Shown piece after piece: positions 18,053 through 31,027 of a DNA stretch of 41,112 nucleotides. A model generated the notes under the pieces. That model ran no database searches. It was not told the origin of the DNA and saw only the letters and a program-made list of their open reading frames with translations. Position 1 is the first letter of the stretch. Each line of letters begins with the position of its first letter. A program made the translations under genes and the position numbers. Source of the DNA: JBKHHU01 sp046539045. GTDB taxonomy: Bacteria; Planctomycetota; Phycisphaerae; SM23-33. The stretch spans positions 1-41,112 of the forward strand of contig JBKHHU010000007.1 in NCBI GenBank assembly GCA_046539045.1, in the 5' to 3' direction.

Positions 18053-18085
18053 CGCTCCGGTCCGGCTTTTTTCGGGGTTTTTTCC

Positions 18086-20160
18086 TTAGTAGTACCGAAG
18101 CAGACGTTCTGCAACCTGAGACGGGGCCACGCTGTACTGCGCAGGCTCCATCGAACTGGTTGCCCTGCCCTGGGTCAGCGATCGCAATTGCGTCGTGTAC
18201 CCAAACATTTCCGAAAGCGGGGCCAAGGCCGTCAGCATCCGGAACTTTCCGCGGTTCTCCATCTCCCGAATTTCCGCACGACGGCTGTTCAGATCGCCTG
18301 TAACGGCGCCGACGTACTCTTCGGGGGTGGAGACCTGCAATTTCATGATCGGCTCAAGGAAGACCGGAGTGGCCTTCTCGACCGCCTGGTCGAACGCCAT
18401 CGCCGCGGCCTGCTGGAACGCAATGTCCGAGCTGTCCACCTCGTGCGACTGTCCGCCAAGCAGCGTGATCTTCACGTTGAGCATCGGGAAACCGGCCAGC
18501 GCGCCGGAAGTCGACGCATCCAGCGCCCCTTCCCGCACCGACTTGATAAATTCTTTCGGAATCTCATCGCCCCTGGTTTCGTCGACGAAAATAATCGCCT
18601 CTTCACCGGGCTCGGGCTCGTAGGCTTCCACGCGGAGTTTGACCACCGCGAACTGCCCCTTCCCGCCCAGCTGCCGCTCGAACTTCGCCTCGGCGACGCC
18701 GGAACCGGATACGGTTTCCTTGTACGCCACGCTCGGCTTGCCGACCCGAACGTCCAGGCCCAGATCACGCGTGAGTTTGTTCTTCACGATTTCCAGGTGC
18801 AATTCGCCCATCCCGGATATCGTCGTCTGACCGGTTTCCCGATTCGAATCGTAACGGAAACTCGGGTCTTCGCGGCCGAGCGTGTCCAGCGCTTCCAGCA
18901 GATCTTTCTTGTCTGCGTTGGTGCGCGGCTCGATGGACATGGTGATGACCGGTTCCGGGAAGTCGAGCTTCTCCAGAACAATCGGCCGCTTGGGATCGCA
19001 CAGGGTGTCGCCCGTGACCGAATCCCTCAGGCCCACCAGCGCGACGATGTCTCCGGCGGACGCTTCGTCGCGACGGATACGCTCCTTGCGTTCATCTCCC
19101 AGATGCGGGAGACGTTCTGTTTCTTGTCTTGTGTGCTGTTGAGGATCCGCGTGCCCGCCGGGAGCGTGCCGCTGTAGATCCGCACGAAGTTCAGGTCGCC
19201 GTGCTGATCGGAGGCAATTTTGAATACCAGCGCCGCCAGCGGACCCTCGGGGTCGGCGGTGCAGGTGATCTCTTCCTCGGTGTTCAGGCCCTTGTGTCCG
19301 ACGACGGGTTTGACCTCGCTGGGCGAAGGCAGGTAATCGACGATCGCATCCAGCAGCGGACGGGCACCCATGTGTTTCAGGGCCGAGCCGCACAGGACCG
19401 GCTGGAGCTTGTGGTCGAGCGTGCCTTTACGGATGGCCCGCTTGATGAGATCCTCGGAGATATCTTCCTCGGCGAGGTACTTTTCCATCAGTTCATCATC
19501 GAATTCCGCGACCCGTTCCAGCATCTCCGAGCGGGCCAGTTCGACCATTTCGGTGAACTCAGCCGGGATGTCTTCGATACGCATCTCGGTAGCGACTTCG
19601 GCAGGGTCGTAGAAATACGCCTTGCGACGGATCAGGTCGATCTGCCCTTTGAAGGTATCCGAGGCACCCATCGGGATCTGCAGAACGATGGGGCTGGCCC
19701 CAAGTCGTAAGGAGAGCTCTTTGACGACCATCTCGAAATCCGCCCCGAGCCGGTCCATCTTGTTGATGAAGCAGATCCGGGGTACGTGGTACCGCTCTGC
19801 CTGGTGCCAGACCGTCTCGGACTGGGCTTCGACTCCGCCTACGGCACAGAACACGGCCACCGCCCCGTCAAGCACCCGCAGCGACCGCTCGACTTCGATG
19901 GTGAAGTCCACGTGTCCTGGGGTGTCGATCAGGTTGATGGTATGGTCCTGCCACTGCAGCGTGGTGGCCGCTGAAGTGATGGTGATCCCGCGCTCCTGCT
20001 CTTCGGTCAGGTAATCCATGACCGCGGTCCCCTCGTGCACCTCGCCGATTTTGTACGTCCGTCCGGCGAAATAGAGGATGCGCTCGGTGACCGTAGTCTT
20101 ACCGGCATCGATATGAGCGGCGATGCCGATGTTGCGCAGTTTGTTGAGATCTCTTGCCAT
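18086..20160 (-). CDS. fusA: Elongation factor G, apparent one-base frameshift near 19093
   Basis: EF-G is the GTPase that drives translocation. The start MARDLNKLRNIGIAAHIDAGKTT gives G1 at residues 15-23, RGITI at 57-61, DTPGH at 79-83 and NKMD at 133-136. The first frame is EF-G-like to about Met356 (NVSRIWEM) and then runs to a TGA at 19027. EF-G similarity resumes in the -1 frame (ERKERIRRDEASAGDIVALVG, then TGDTLCDP) and continues to the end at 18086 through domains III-V. The span is 2075 nt, one base short of 692 codons; the repaired protein of about 691 aa has the normal EF-G length. I read this as a sequencing or assembly error or a true mutation in one essential gene, not two genes. 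It lies 338 nt below rpsG. Confidence 0.9.
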
Positions 20161-20293
20161 AGTGAAAGTCTGTCATCGTGTGGGCGCTTTTGGCGCGCAC
20201 AGATCGAAACCTGATGCAAAAACGGTTGCGTTGCCGTCGGCAGACGTTGTTTCGTTCTGCCAACCGATCCTTTGGTCCCTGGAAGCGGGACGC

Positions 20294-20373
20294 GGGGCGG
20301 ATCAGCCCGGCCATCTTATCTCGCCGGATTTTCACCCGGCCAGCCCCGGCTTGCATACCGGGGTCGCCGCCCC
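20294..20373 (-). promoter_or_regulatory. Putative three-way-junction RNA in the fusA leader
   Basis: Three perfect helices can coexist. P1 is 20367-20373 with 20294-20300 (7 bp). Inside it, P2 is 20358-20363 with 20344-20349 (6 bp, 8-nt loop) and P3 is 20336-20340 with 20323-20327 (5 bp, 8-nt loop GTGAAAAT). About 20 nt of unpaired joining sequence precedes the P1 closing strand. I do not recognise a known riboswitch class. Confidence 0.4.
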
Positions 20374-20452
20374 TCGGTCAGAAGGACAGCGGGTTCGACC
20401 CGTACCGTGTTACGGCCTGGGATCTTCGCCACGAGGGCGAATATATACGGAA

Positions 20453-20481
20453 CTGCCGGTGGACTCATCGTCCACCGGCAG
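20453..20481 (-). terminator. Perfect 12-bp hairpin after rpsG
   Basis: The arms 20470-20481 and 20453-20464 pair perfectly around a 5-nt loop, starting 17 nt after the rpsG stop. The following sequence is AU-rich (UUCCGUAUAUAUU) but lacks a clean U-run. It is either a weak terminator or an RNA-processing or stability hairpin. Confidence 0.5.
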
Positions 20482-20498
20482 GACGTTCGACTGTGAAT

Positions 20499-20975
20499 TT
20501 ACCAGGCGAAGTGGGCGAATGCCTTGTTCGCCTCGGCCATGCGGTGCACGTTCTCACGAATCTGCATCGCGGCACCTTCGCCACGGTAGGCGGCCATCAA
20601 CTCATTGGCCAGTACGACGCTGGTGGGCCGGCCGCCGCGTTTGCGGACGGTATCGCGGATCCAGCGGAACGCCAGCGACTGCTTGCGCTTCGCGTTGACC
20701 TGCATCGGCACCTGGTAGTTGCTGCCGCCGACGCGCTTGGAGCGCACTTCGAGCATCGGCTTGACGTTCTCGATTGCCTTCTCGAACACCTCAATGGGCG
20801 TGGCGTCGTTGATCTTGCCGCCGATGATATCCAAGGCGCCATAGACCATCTTCTGGGAAGCGATCTTCTTGCCGTCCCACATCATGATGTTGATGAACTT
20901 GGCCAGCAGCTTGCTGTTGAACTTGGGATCCGGTTCCAGTTGCTTGCTGGAGGCTGTAAATCTTCTGTAACCCAT
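20499..20975 (-). CDS. rpsG: 30S ribosomal protein S7
   Basis: A 158-aa protein that nucleates assembly of the 30S head. NSKLLAKFINIMMWDGKKIASQKMVY (in part), VGGSNYQVPMQVNAKRKQSLAFRWI and the C-terminal REDVHRMAEANKAFAHF-type end (here REN) identify it. AAGGA lies before the ATG. The 132-nt gap above it resembles in length the E. coli rpsL-rpsG spacer, where S7 binds to autoregulate; a 5-bp CCCTC/GAGGG hairpin is present there, but I cannot show that S7 binds it. Confidence 0.96.
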   Translation of the reverse strand: MGYRRFTASSKQLEPDPKFNSKLLAKFINIMMWDGKKIASQKMVYGALDIIGGKINDATPIEVFEKAIENVKPMLEVRSKRVGGSNYQVPMQVNAKRKQSLAFRWIRDTVRKRGGRPTSVVLANELMAAYRGEGAAMQIRENVHRMAEANKAFAHFAW

Positions 20976-21107
20976 GTTGTTCCTTCTGCCCTCTTTCTCT
21001 GAGGGTCCTCATCCTTCCTGGGGTCCCGGGAAAGACCATACTTTGTGCTACCAGTACTCTCGCCCATTACCAGCAGCGAGTGTGAGATCGCAATTGCAGC
21101 CTGCGTG

Positions 21108-21479
21108 CTACTTGGGCTTTTTGGCGCCGTACTTGGAGCGGCCCTGCTTGCGTCCGTCGACACCGGCAGTGTCCAGAGCACCGCGAACGATGTGATACCG
21201 CACACCGGGAAGATCGCGAACACGGCCGCCACGAACCAGCACGATGCTGTGCTCCTGGAGGTTATGGTCGACACCCGGGATGTAGGCGGTCACTTCCTTG
21301 CCGTTGCTCAGGCGGACACGGGCCACCTTACGAAGGGCCGAGTTCGGCTTCTTCGGGGTGACGGTCTTGACGGCGAGGCATACACCGCGGCGCTGGGGGC
21401 TCTGGTTGAGGGCGACGTTTTTCTTCTTCACCCGCTGCTTCGTCCGGCCCTTGCGTACCAATTGATTGATCGTCGGCAT
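21108..21479 (-). CDS. rpsL: 30S ribosomal protein S12
   Basis: A 123-aa decoding-centre protein. It begins MPTINQLVRKGRTKQR. The streptomycin-determinant loops TPKKPNSALRK (near 41-51) and PGVDHNLQEHS carry the ordinary residues, with no resistance-type substitution visible. The C-terminal RSKYGAKKPK is standard. It is 109 nt below rpoC. Confidence 0.97.
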   Translation of the reverse strand: MPTINQLVRKGRTKQRVKKKNVALNQSPQRRGVCLAVKTVTPKKPNSALRKVARVRLSNGKEVTAYIPGVDHNLQEHSIVLVRGGRVRDLPGVRYHIVRGALDTAGVDGRKQGRSKYGAKKPK

Positions 21480-21543
21480 CTGTTACACCTTCGTTTTTCG
21501 TTCCCTGCGTGGTTCGGGGGAAACGCCATTCAAATCGGTGCCT

Positions 21544-21571
21544 GCCGGAACCTTCCGCAGAAGGTTCCGGC
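21544..21571 (-). terminator. Perfect 11-bp hairpin between rpoC and rpsL
   Basis: GCCGGAACCTT pairs perfectly with AAGGTTCCGGC around a 6-nt loop, 17 nt after the rpoC stop. No U-run follows, so it may act as a processing or mRNA-stability element rather than a full terminator. Confidence 0.5.
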
Positions 21572-21588
21572 GGCGATCCGTTCTCTAC

Positions 21589-25926
<4,338 letters not shown>

Positions 25927-25980
25927 AGCCGTTGAGCTCCGAATTCAGGGATCCTGAAACTGTTTTTCCGCTTATTGACA

Positions 25981-26003
25981 CTGACCCGTCATCGGACGGT
26001 CAG
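25981..26003 (-). promoter_or_regulatory. Hairpin at the rpoB stop codon
   Basis: The sequence 26003-25995 pairs with 25990-25981 (9 bp, one bulged G, 4-nt loop). The rpoB TGA lies inside the 5' arm. No U-run follows. Further down, TTCAGG/CCTGAA can form a second small stem ahead of rpoC. Confidence 0.4.
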
Positions 26004-29000
26004 ATCAGTTTTTTCTTCTCGAGCTGGATATTCAGCCCCAGACCACGCAGCTCGTTGCAGAGCACGTCGAAGCTGACGGGCGTTCCGGCTTCCAGGGTGT
26101 TGACACCCTTGACCATCGATTCGTAGATCTTGGTCCTGCCTTCCACGTCGTCGCTCTTGACGGTCAGCAATTCCTGCAGCGTGTAGCTGGCACCGTAGGC
26201 TTCCAGGCCCCAGACTTCCATCTCGCCGAAACGCTGGCCACCGGTGCGGGCCTTGCCGCCCAGGGGCTGCTGCGTGATCAGCGAGTACGGGCCCGTGGAA
26301 CGAGCGTGAATCTTCTCGTCCACCAGGTGGTGCAGCTTGTTCATGTAGATGTAGCCGACGGTGGTTTTCTGCTCGAACGGTTCGCCGGTCCTGCCGTCGT
26401 GGAGGGTGATCTTCCCGTCCTCGGGCATTTCCACCAGCAGTTCCTGCGTCTGGCCGGCGTTCCGCATCGAGTCCAGGTCGTTCTGACGGCTCCGGACGTA
26501 CTCGTTGGCTTCGCGGATGGCCTCGACGATTTCCTGTTCCTTGGCTCCGTCGAAGACCGGCGTGACGGCCTGGAAGCCCAGAACCGCCGCAGCCCAGCCG
26601 AGGTGCGTCTCGAGAATCTGCCCGACGTTCATACGACTCGGGACGCCCAGCGGGTTCAGCACGATCTCGACCGGCGTGCCGTCCGGGAGGAACGGCATGT
26701 CTTCCTCGGGCATGATCTTGGCGATGACGCCCTTGTTACCGTGCCGACCGGCCATCTTGTCGCCGACGCCCAGCGTCCGCTTGGTCGCCACGCGAACCTT
26801 CACCATCTCCAGCACACCGGAGGGCAGTTCGTCGCCGCGCTTCATGTTCTCCAGCTTGCGCTCGGTCTCCACCTTGATCGCCTCGATCCGCGGCCAGTAC
26901 TTGTTGCGGATTTCCTGGACCTGCTTGCGGACGGCGTCTTTGTCGGTCTTGACCCAGTCGAGCGTGAACCCTTCGATCTGCTCGAGGATCACCTCGGGGA
27001 TATCGCTCCGGCCGACCTTCTGACGCGTGGTCGGGTCGACCAGCGGCTCACCGAGGACATCGTTCATCTCGTCGACCATCGTGTCGAACACGTCGATGAG
27101 CTTCATGTCCATCTCGACCTTGTATTCGACCATCTCCTTCTTGACCTGGGCCTTCTGCTCGTCGGACATGTGCATCCGGCGGCTGAAGCGGCGGGTCTCG
27201 ACGACCACGCCCTCTTCGCCCGCGGGCAGTTCCAGAGAGTCGTTCTTGACGTCTTCACCGGCCCGGCCGAAGATCGCGTGCAGCAGCTTTTCTTCGGGGG
27301 TCAGCTCGCTCTTGGACTTCGGCGAGACCTTCCCGACGAGAATATCGCCCGGCCGGACGTGCGTACCGACCTGCACGACACCGTTTTCGTCCAGGTTCCC
27401 CAGGGCCTTCTCGGAAACGTTGGGGATATCGCGGGTGAATTCCTCGCGACCCAGCTTGGTCTCGCGGATCTCGACCTCGTATTCCTCGAGGTGGACGCTG
27501 GTGAAGGAGTCTTCCTTCAGCAGGCGCTCGGAGATCAGGATGGCGTCCTCGAAGTTGAACCCGTCGAACGGCATGAACGCGACCAGCACGTTGCGACCCA
27601 AGGCCAGTTCGCCCTGCTTGCTGGCAGAGCCGTCGGCCAGGAGGTCGCCCTTTTCGACGCGCTGTCCTTCGCGGACGATCGGTCGCTGGTTCAGGCACAC
27701 CCGCTCGTTGAGCTTGGAGTACTTGGCCAGCGGGTATTCGTCCGTGTTGTCGATGATGATCTGTCGGGAGTCGACGTAGGTGACCGTTCCGGACTTGCGG
27801 GCCTTGACCAGCAGACCGGAGTTCTTGGTGACTTCCTTCTCCATCCCGGTGGCGACGACCGGCGGTTCGGTCCACAGAAGCGGGACCGCCTGCCGCTGCA
27901 TGTTGGAGCCCATCAGGGCGCGGTTGGCGTCGTCATGCTCGAGGAACGGAATCATCGAGGCAGAGACACCCACGATCTGCTTGGGCGAGATGTCCACGTA
28001 GTCGACCTGGTCCGGGCTGGTCAACTGCATTTCGCCGTTGGCGCGGGCCAGGACCTGATCGCTGCGGAACTTCCAGTTGCCCTTGCTGTCGCGTTCAATC
28101 ACTTCCGGCGGGGCCAGGATCGACTCGATCTCTTCATCGGCACGCAGGAAGAAAATCTCGTTGGTGACCTTCCCGTTCTCGACCTTCCGGTACGGAGTGG
28201 TCAGGAACCCGTAGTCGTCGACGGTCGCATAGATGCCCAGCGAGGTGATCAGACCAATGTTGTTGCCTTCCGGCGTCTCGATCGGGCAGACCCTGCCGTA
28301 GTGCGAAATATGCACGTCGCGAACTTCGAAGCCCGCCCGTTTGCGGTTCAGACCGCCCGGGCCCAGGGCCGACAGACGCCGCTCGTGCGTCAGCTGACTC
28401 AGCGGGTTCTGCTGGTCGAGCACCTGCGACAGCTCGCCCCGGCCGAAGAAGTAGTCGATGGCCGACGAAACGCTCTTGGAGTTGACCAGTTCGGCGACCT
28501 TGCTCAGTTCGTCCGGGTCCTTCAGGCTCATCCGCTCCTGGACGGTGCGGCGGAGCTTGAGGAAGCCCTTGCGCAGCTCGTCGACAGCCAATTCGGAGAT
28601 CGTCCTGAGACGACGGTTTCCGAGATGGTCGATATCGTCGACATAACCCTTCCCACCGCGGAGGTGGAGAATGTACTTGAGCGTATTGAGGAAGTCTTCC
28701 GGGCGGAGCGTCATCTCGCTCTCGTCGACTTCCTGCTTGAATTTCCGGTTGATGCGGAACCGGCCGACCTTGCCCAGGCGGTAGCGGTTCTCATCGTAGA
28801 ATTTCTCTTCGAACAGCGTCTTGGCCTTGTCCAGCTGCGGCGGGTTGCCCGGACGCAGACGCATGTAGATGCGGAGCAAGGCGTTCTCGTAGCTGTCGGA
28901 GGCGTCCTCTGCCAGCGTGTTGAGAACCAGCGGGTCGGAGACCTTGGAGATGATCTCAACCTTCTTGGTCGGGCTGGAGACGATCTTCGTCAGGGCTTCG

Positions 29001-29761
29001 CCGATCTGCCCGCCGGCGGGGACGAGTTCCTCACCGCTGTCCGGGTCGACAAAAGCTTCGACCAGGTAGTGCGTCGGGCGAAGTTTTTCCACGTCGACCT
29101 TCCTGGTCTTGTAGAACTCGCGAATGATCGCATCGTCGGTGCCGAATCGCTCGTCCATCGCCCGGAGGAACATCGTGGCGGGGATGCGGCTGGACTGGTC
29201 GATCCGGATCGACAGGACCTCTTTCTTGGTCACGCCGATCTCGATCCAGCTGCCGCGTTCGGGGATGACCCTCGCCCCGTGCAGCGGGCGGTCGGAGCCT
29301 TCCATCTCGACGGTGAAGTCGACACCGGGCGACCGGTGCAGCTGGGAGACGATCACGCGCTCGGCCCCGTTGATGATGAACTCGCCACCACCGATCATGC
29401 ACGGGATTTCGCCGAGGTAGATGTCTTCTTCCACGACGTCCTTGGCGTCCTGGCGGGACAGGCGGACGCGGATCTTGAAGGGTTTGCCGTAGGTCAGCTT
29501 CAGGTAGCGGCACTCATCGGGCGTGTACCGCGGCGGGTCCATGTCGTACTGGACGTACTCCAGCTTCATGGATTCGTCATAGCTGACGATCGGGAAGATT
29601 TCCTTCAGAAGCGCTTCGAGTCCCTGCTCGGCGCGGGAATCCGGAGCGGCGTCCTCCTGGAGGAAATCCGCGTAACTTTGTGTTTGCAGGTGAACAAGAT
29701 CGGGAACCGGTGCAAAGTCGCCGACCTTGGAAAAACTACGTACTTTATCCATTCGCAGCAT
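26000..29761 (-). CDS. rpoB: RNA polymerase beta subunit
   Basis: A 1253-aa subunit forming the DNA-binding clamp partner and the rifampicin pocket. SQLHRSPGVDF and the rifampicin-region sequence (QQNPLSQLTHERRLSALGPGGL) are ordinary. GDKMAGRHGNKGVIAKI near residue 1000 and the C-terminal block (GGQRFGEMEVWGLEAYGA) are intact. The start MLRMDKVRSF allows either the first Met or Met4; I kept the first. A 184-nt gap with a terminator-like hairpin and an 18-bp palindrome separates it from rplL. Confidence 0.98.
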   Translation of the reverse strand: MLRMDKVRSFSKVGDFAPVPDLVHLQTQSYADFLQEDAAPDSRAEQGLEALLKEIFPIVSYDESMKLEYVQYDMDPPRYTPDECRYLKLTYGKPFKIRVRLSRQDAKDVVEEDIYLGEIPCMIGGGEFIINGAERVIVSQLHRSPGVDFTVEMEGSDRPLHGARVIPERGSWIEIGVTKKEVLSIRIDQSSRIPATMFLRAMDERFGTDDAIIREFYKTRKVDVEKLRPTHYLVEAFVDPDSGEELVPAGGQIGEALTKIVSSPTKKVEIISKVSDPLVLNTLAEDASDSYENALLRIYMRLRPGNPPQLDKAKTLFEEKFYDENRYRLGKVGRFRINRKFKQEVDESEMTLRPEDFLNTLKYILHLRGGKGYVDDIDHLGNRRLRTISELAVDELRKGFLKLRRTVQERMSLKDPDELSKVAELVNSKSVSSAIDYFFGRGELSQVLDQQNPLSQLTHERRLSALGPGGLNRKRAGFEVRDVHISHYGRVCPIETPEGNNIGLITSLGIYATVDDYGFLTTPYRKVENGKVTNEIFFLRADEEIESILAPPEVIERDSKGNWKFRSDQVLARANGEMQLTSPDQVDYVDISPKQIVGVSASMIPFLEHDDANRALMGSNMQRQAVPLLWTEPPVVATGMEKEVTKNSGLLVKARKSGTVTYVDSRQIIIDNTDEYPLAKYSKLNERVCLNQRPIVREGQRVEKGDLLADGSASKQGELALGRNVLVAFMPFDGFNFEDAILISERLLKEDSFTSVHLEEYEVEIRETKLGREEFTRDIPNVSEKALGNLDENGVVQVGTHVRPGDILVGKVSPKSKSELTPEEKLLHAIFGRAGEDVKNDSLELPAGEEGVVVETRRFSRRMHMSDEQKAQVKKEMVEYKVEMDMKLIDVFDTMVDEMNDVLGEPLVDPTTRQKVGRSDIPEVILEQIEGFTLDWVKTDKDAVRKQVQEIRNKYWPRIEAIKVETERKLENMKRGDELPSGVLEMVKVRVATKRTLGVGDKMAGRHGNKGVIAKIMPEEDMPFLPDGTPVEIVLNPLGVPSRMNVGQILETHLGWAAAVLGFQAVTPVFDGAKEQEIVEAIREANEYVRSRQNDLDSMRNAGQTQELLVEMPEDGKITLHDGRTGEPFEQKTTVGYIYMNKLHHLVDEKIHARSTGPYSLITQQPLGGKARTGGQRFGEMEVWGLEAYGASYTLQELLTVKSDDVEGRTKIYESMVKGVNTLEAGTPVSFDVLCNELRGLGLNIQLEKKKLI

Positions 29762-29793
29762 TGGGAAGTCCCCTATTTGCGCGCGCTGATTTT

Positions 29794-29815
29794 CCGGTGT
29801 GGGTCTTCACACCGG
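29794..29815 (-). promoter_or_regulatory. Perfect 8-bp hairpin in the rpoB leader
   Basis: CCGGTGTG pairs with CACACCGG around a 6-nt loop, 32 nt above the rpoB ATG. It may affect rpoB translation or transcript processing. Confidence 0.35.
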
Positions 29816-29839
29816 ACTGTTGGATGATTAAGACCGCTA

Positions 29840-29857
29840 ATTGAACAGCTGTTCAAT
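29840..29857. promoter_or_regulatory. 18-bp perfect palindrome upstream of rpoB (candidate operator)
   Basis: ATTGAACAGCTGTTCAAT is self-complementary over all 18 bases. On the minus strand its TTGAAC could serve as a -35 with CTTAAT 18 nt downstream. The core GAAC-N4-GTTC resembles the Gram-positive-type LexA box, but no regulator can be assigned. Confidence 0.4.
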
Positions 29858-29886
29858 GGTTGTACCCGTTTCCGAGTCAAAAGCAC

Positions 29887-29908
29887 CTCCCGCCCGTTAG
29901 GGCGGAAG
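29887..29908 (-). terminator. Attenuator-type terminator between rplL and rpoB
   Basis: A 9-bp GC-rich stem with a 4-nt loop (UAAC) is followed by GUGCUUUUGA, a short U-run. It starts 38 nt after the rplL stop, where E. coli also has a partial terminator that lowers rpoBC expression relative to L10 and L12. Confidence 0.6.
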
Positions 29909-29945
29909 GCACAGAGATCGTGGTAAATTTTACCTGGATCAGTAG

Positions 29946-30359
29946 TTACTTCAGTTCGACGCTGGCACCGGCTTCTTCGAGCTGGCCCTTCGCTTCTTCG
30001 GCTTCTTCCTTCGAAACGCCTTCCTTGACGGCCTTGGGGGCGCTTTCGACGAGTTCCTTGGCTTCCTTCAGGCCCAGGCTGGTCAGGGCACGGACGGCCT
30101 TGATGACCTGGATCTTCTTGTCCCCGGCACCGGTGAGAACGACATCGAATTCGGTCTTTTCTTCCTCTTCCTCGGCAGGACCTGCCGCAGGGCCGGCCAT
30201 CATCACAGCACCACCGGCGGCGGGCTCGATACCGTATTCCTGCTTCAGGTAGTCCTTGAGGTCGACGGCTTCCTTGAGGGAAAGACCGGAAATCTTGTCA
30301 CCGAGTTCCTTGATTGCGGCATCGAACTCTTTTACTTCGACAGCAGCTTCGTCAGACAT
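29946..30359 (-). CDS. rplL: 50S ribosomal protein L7/L12
   Basis: A 137-aa stalk protein that recruits translation GTPases. The N-terminal dimerisation helices (to about 50) lead through an Ala/Gly/Pro hinge (PAAGGAVMMAGPAAGPAEEE region) to the C-terminal factor-binding domain (KTEFDVVLTGAGDKKIQVIKAVR, partly shown; then LGLKEAKELVESAPKAVKEG). The hinge is somewhat long. GGAG lies 7 nt before the ATG. It is 137 nt below rplJ. Confidence 0.97.
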   Translation of the reverse strand: MSDEAAVEVKEFDAAIKELGDKISGLSLKEAVDLKDYLKQEYGIEPAAGGAVMMAGPAAGPAEEEEEKTEFDVVLTGAGDKKIQVIKAVRALTSLGLKEAKELVESAPKAVKEGVSKEEAEEAKGQLEEAGASVELK

Positions 30360-30496
30360 TGTTCAACTCCATTATAGTCACCATGTCGGCCTGATAGGCG
30401 AACCCCCGGTGGGTTCATTTAAGCCCGACGGGTCGGGTCCAATCGGCAGCCAACGTGATTCTCTTGATTCGGTCCGCCTCAAGCGGGCACGCGAAC

Positions 30497-31027
30497 TCAG
30501 GCCGCTTCGCCTTCGTCCTTCTCTTCGATCGACTTGAGGATCCCGGCAAGCTGACCGCCCGGGCCGACGAGGCAACCGGACAGGTTGCTTCCACCGGCAA
30601 GGACGCAACCGACGAGTTGGGCAATCGCTTCATCCCGCGTCGGGTACTTGCTGAGTTCTTCGATCCGGTCGGTGTCGAAGGTCTCGCCGTCCATGTAGGC
30701 GGCCTTGACCGACAGGTTCGGAGCGGACTCTTTCTTGATGTCCAGCAGTTCGCGGACGACGGTCACCACGCTGTCGCTTCCCCAGGCAAGAGCACAGGGG
30801 CCGTCCAGCAGATCGGTGGCGCCTTCCAGGCCGACTTCCCGCATCGCCTGACGGGCGATCGAGTTCTTCACCACGTTCAGGCGGATTTCCTTCTCGCGAA
30901 GGCGGTTCCGGATGGCGTTGGTCGTGTTGGCGTCGATACCGGTGAAATTCACCACGGCCATCGACGTGACGCCTTCGAGCCTGCCGACCACTTCGCGCCG
31001 GATCAGTTCTTTGACTGGTTTACTCAT
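30497..31027 (-). CDS. rplJ: 50S ribosomal protein L10
   Basis: A 176-aa stalk-base protein. The N-terminal rRNA-binding domain has MAVVNFTGIDANTTNAIRNR and RLNVVKNSIARQAM; the C-terminal helix that binds L12 dimers follows GQLAGILKSIEE. The start overlaps the rplA stop by 8 nt. The mRNA leader that L10-L12 binds for autoregulation in other bacteria therefore cannot lie in a rplA-rplJ spacer here. Confidence 0.96.
   Translation of the reverse strand: MSKPVKELIRREVVGRLEGVTSMAVVNFTGIDANTTNAIRNRLREKEIRLNVVKNSIARQAMREVGLEGATDLLDGPCALAWGSDSVVTVVRELLDIKKESAPNLSVKAAYMDGETFDTDRIEELSKYPTRDEAIAQLVGCVLAGGSNLSGCLVGPGGQLAGILKSIEEKDEGEAA

Larger units (their letters stand above)
20161..20498 (-). other. 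Long structured intergenic leader between rpsG and fusA
   Basis: The 338-nt gap has no supported gene. From the rpsG side it holds a 12-bp perfect hairpin (20453-20481), a small hairpin TTCGCC/GGCGAA (about 20425-20442) and an 80-nt element that folds as a three-way junction (20294-20373). About 130 nt of unassigned leader to the fusA ATG follows. No good sigma70 promoter was seen. Confidence 0.5.

Noticed and set aside
19080..19110. Programmed -1 frameshift in fusA
   Set aside because: No X-XXY-YYZ slippery site, no properly placed upstream Shine-Dalgarno or downstream stem was seen, and fusA is not known to use recoding. A base error or lesion is simpler.
20099..20356. 85-codon minus-strand ORF across the rpsG-fusA gap
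   Set aside because: It runs through the structured leader into fusA in another frame, is very Arg-rich and has no ribosome-binding site.
20294..20373. Cobalamin riboswitch upstream of fusA
   Set aside because: Only a CCGG-type loop resembles that class; the remaining conserved boxes are missing and the downstream gene is not cobalamin-related.
26306..29827. A 1173-codon open frame on the plus strand opposite rpoB
   Set aside because: Same antisense artefact; the minus strand is unambiguous rpoB.
29840..29857. Firm call of a LexA operator
   Set aside because: Only the GAAC-N4-GTTC core fits, the clade's LexA motif is not known to me, and rpoB is not a usual SOS target.
30371..30376. TATAAT just upstream of rplL as a promoter
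   Set aside because: No -35 at 16-18 nt. It touches the GGAG and lies about 11 nt from the ATG, so it is more likely part of the ribosome-binding region.
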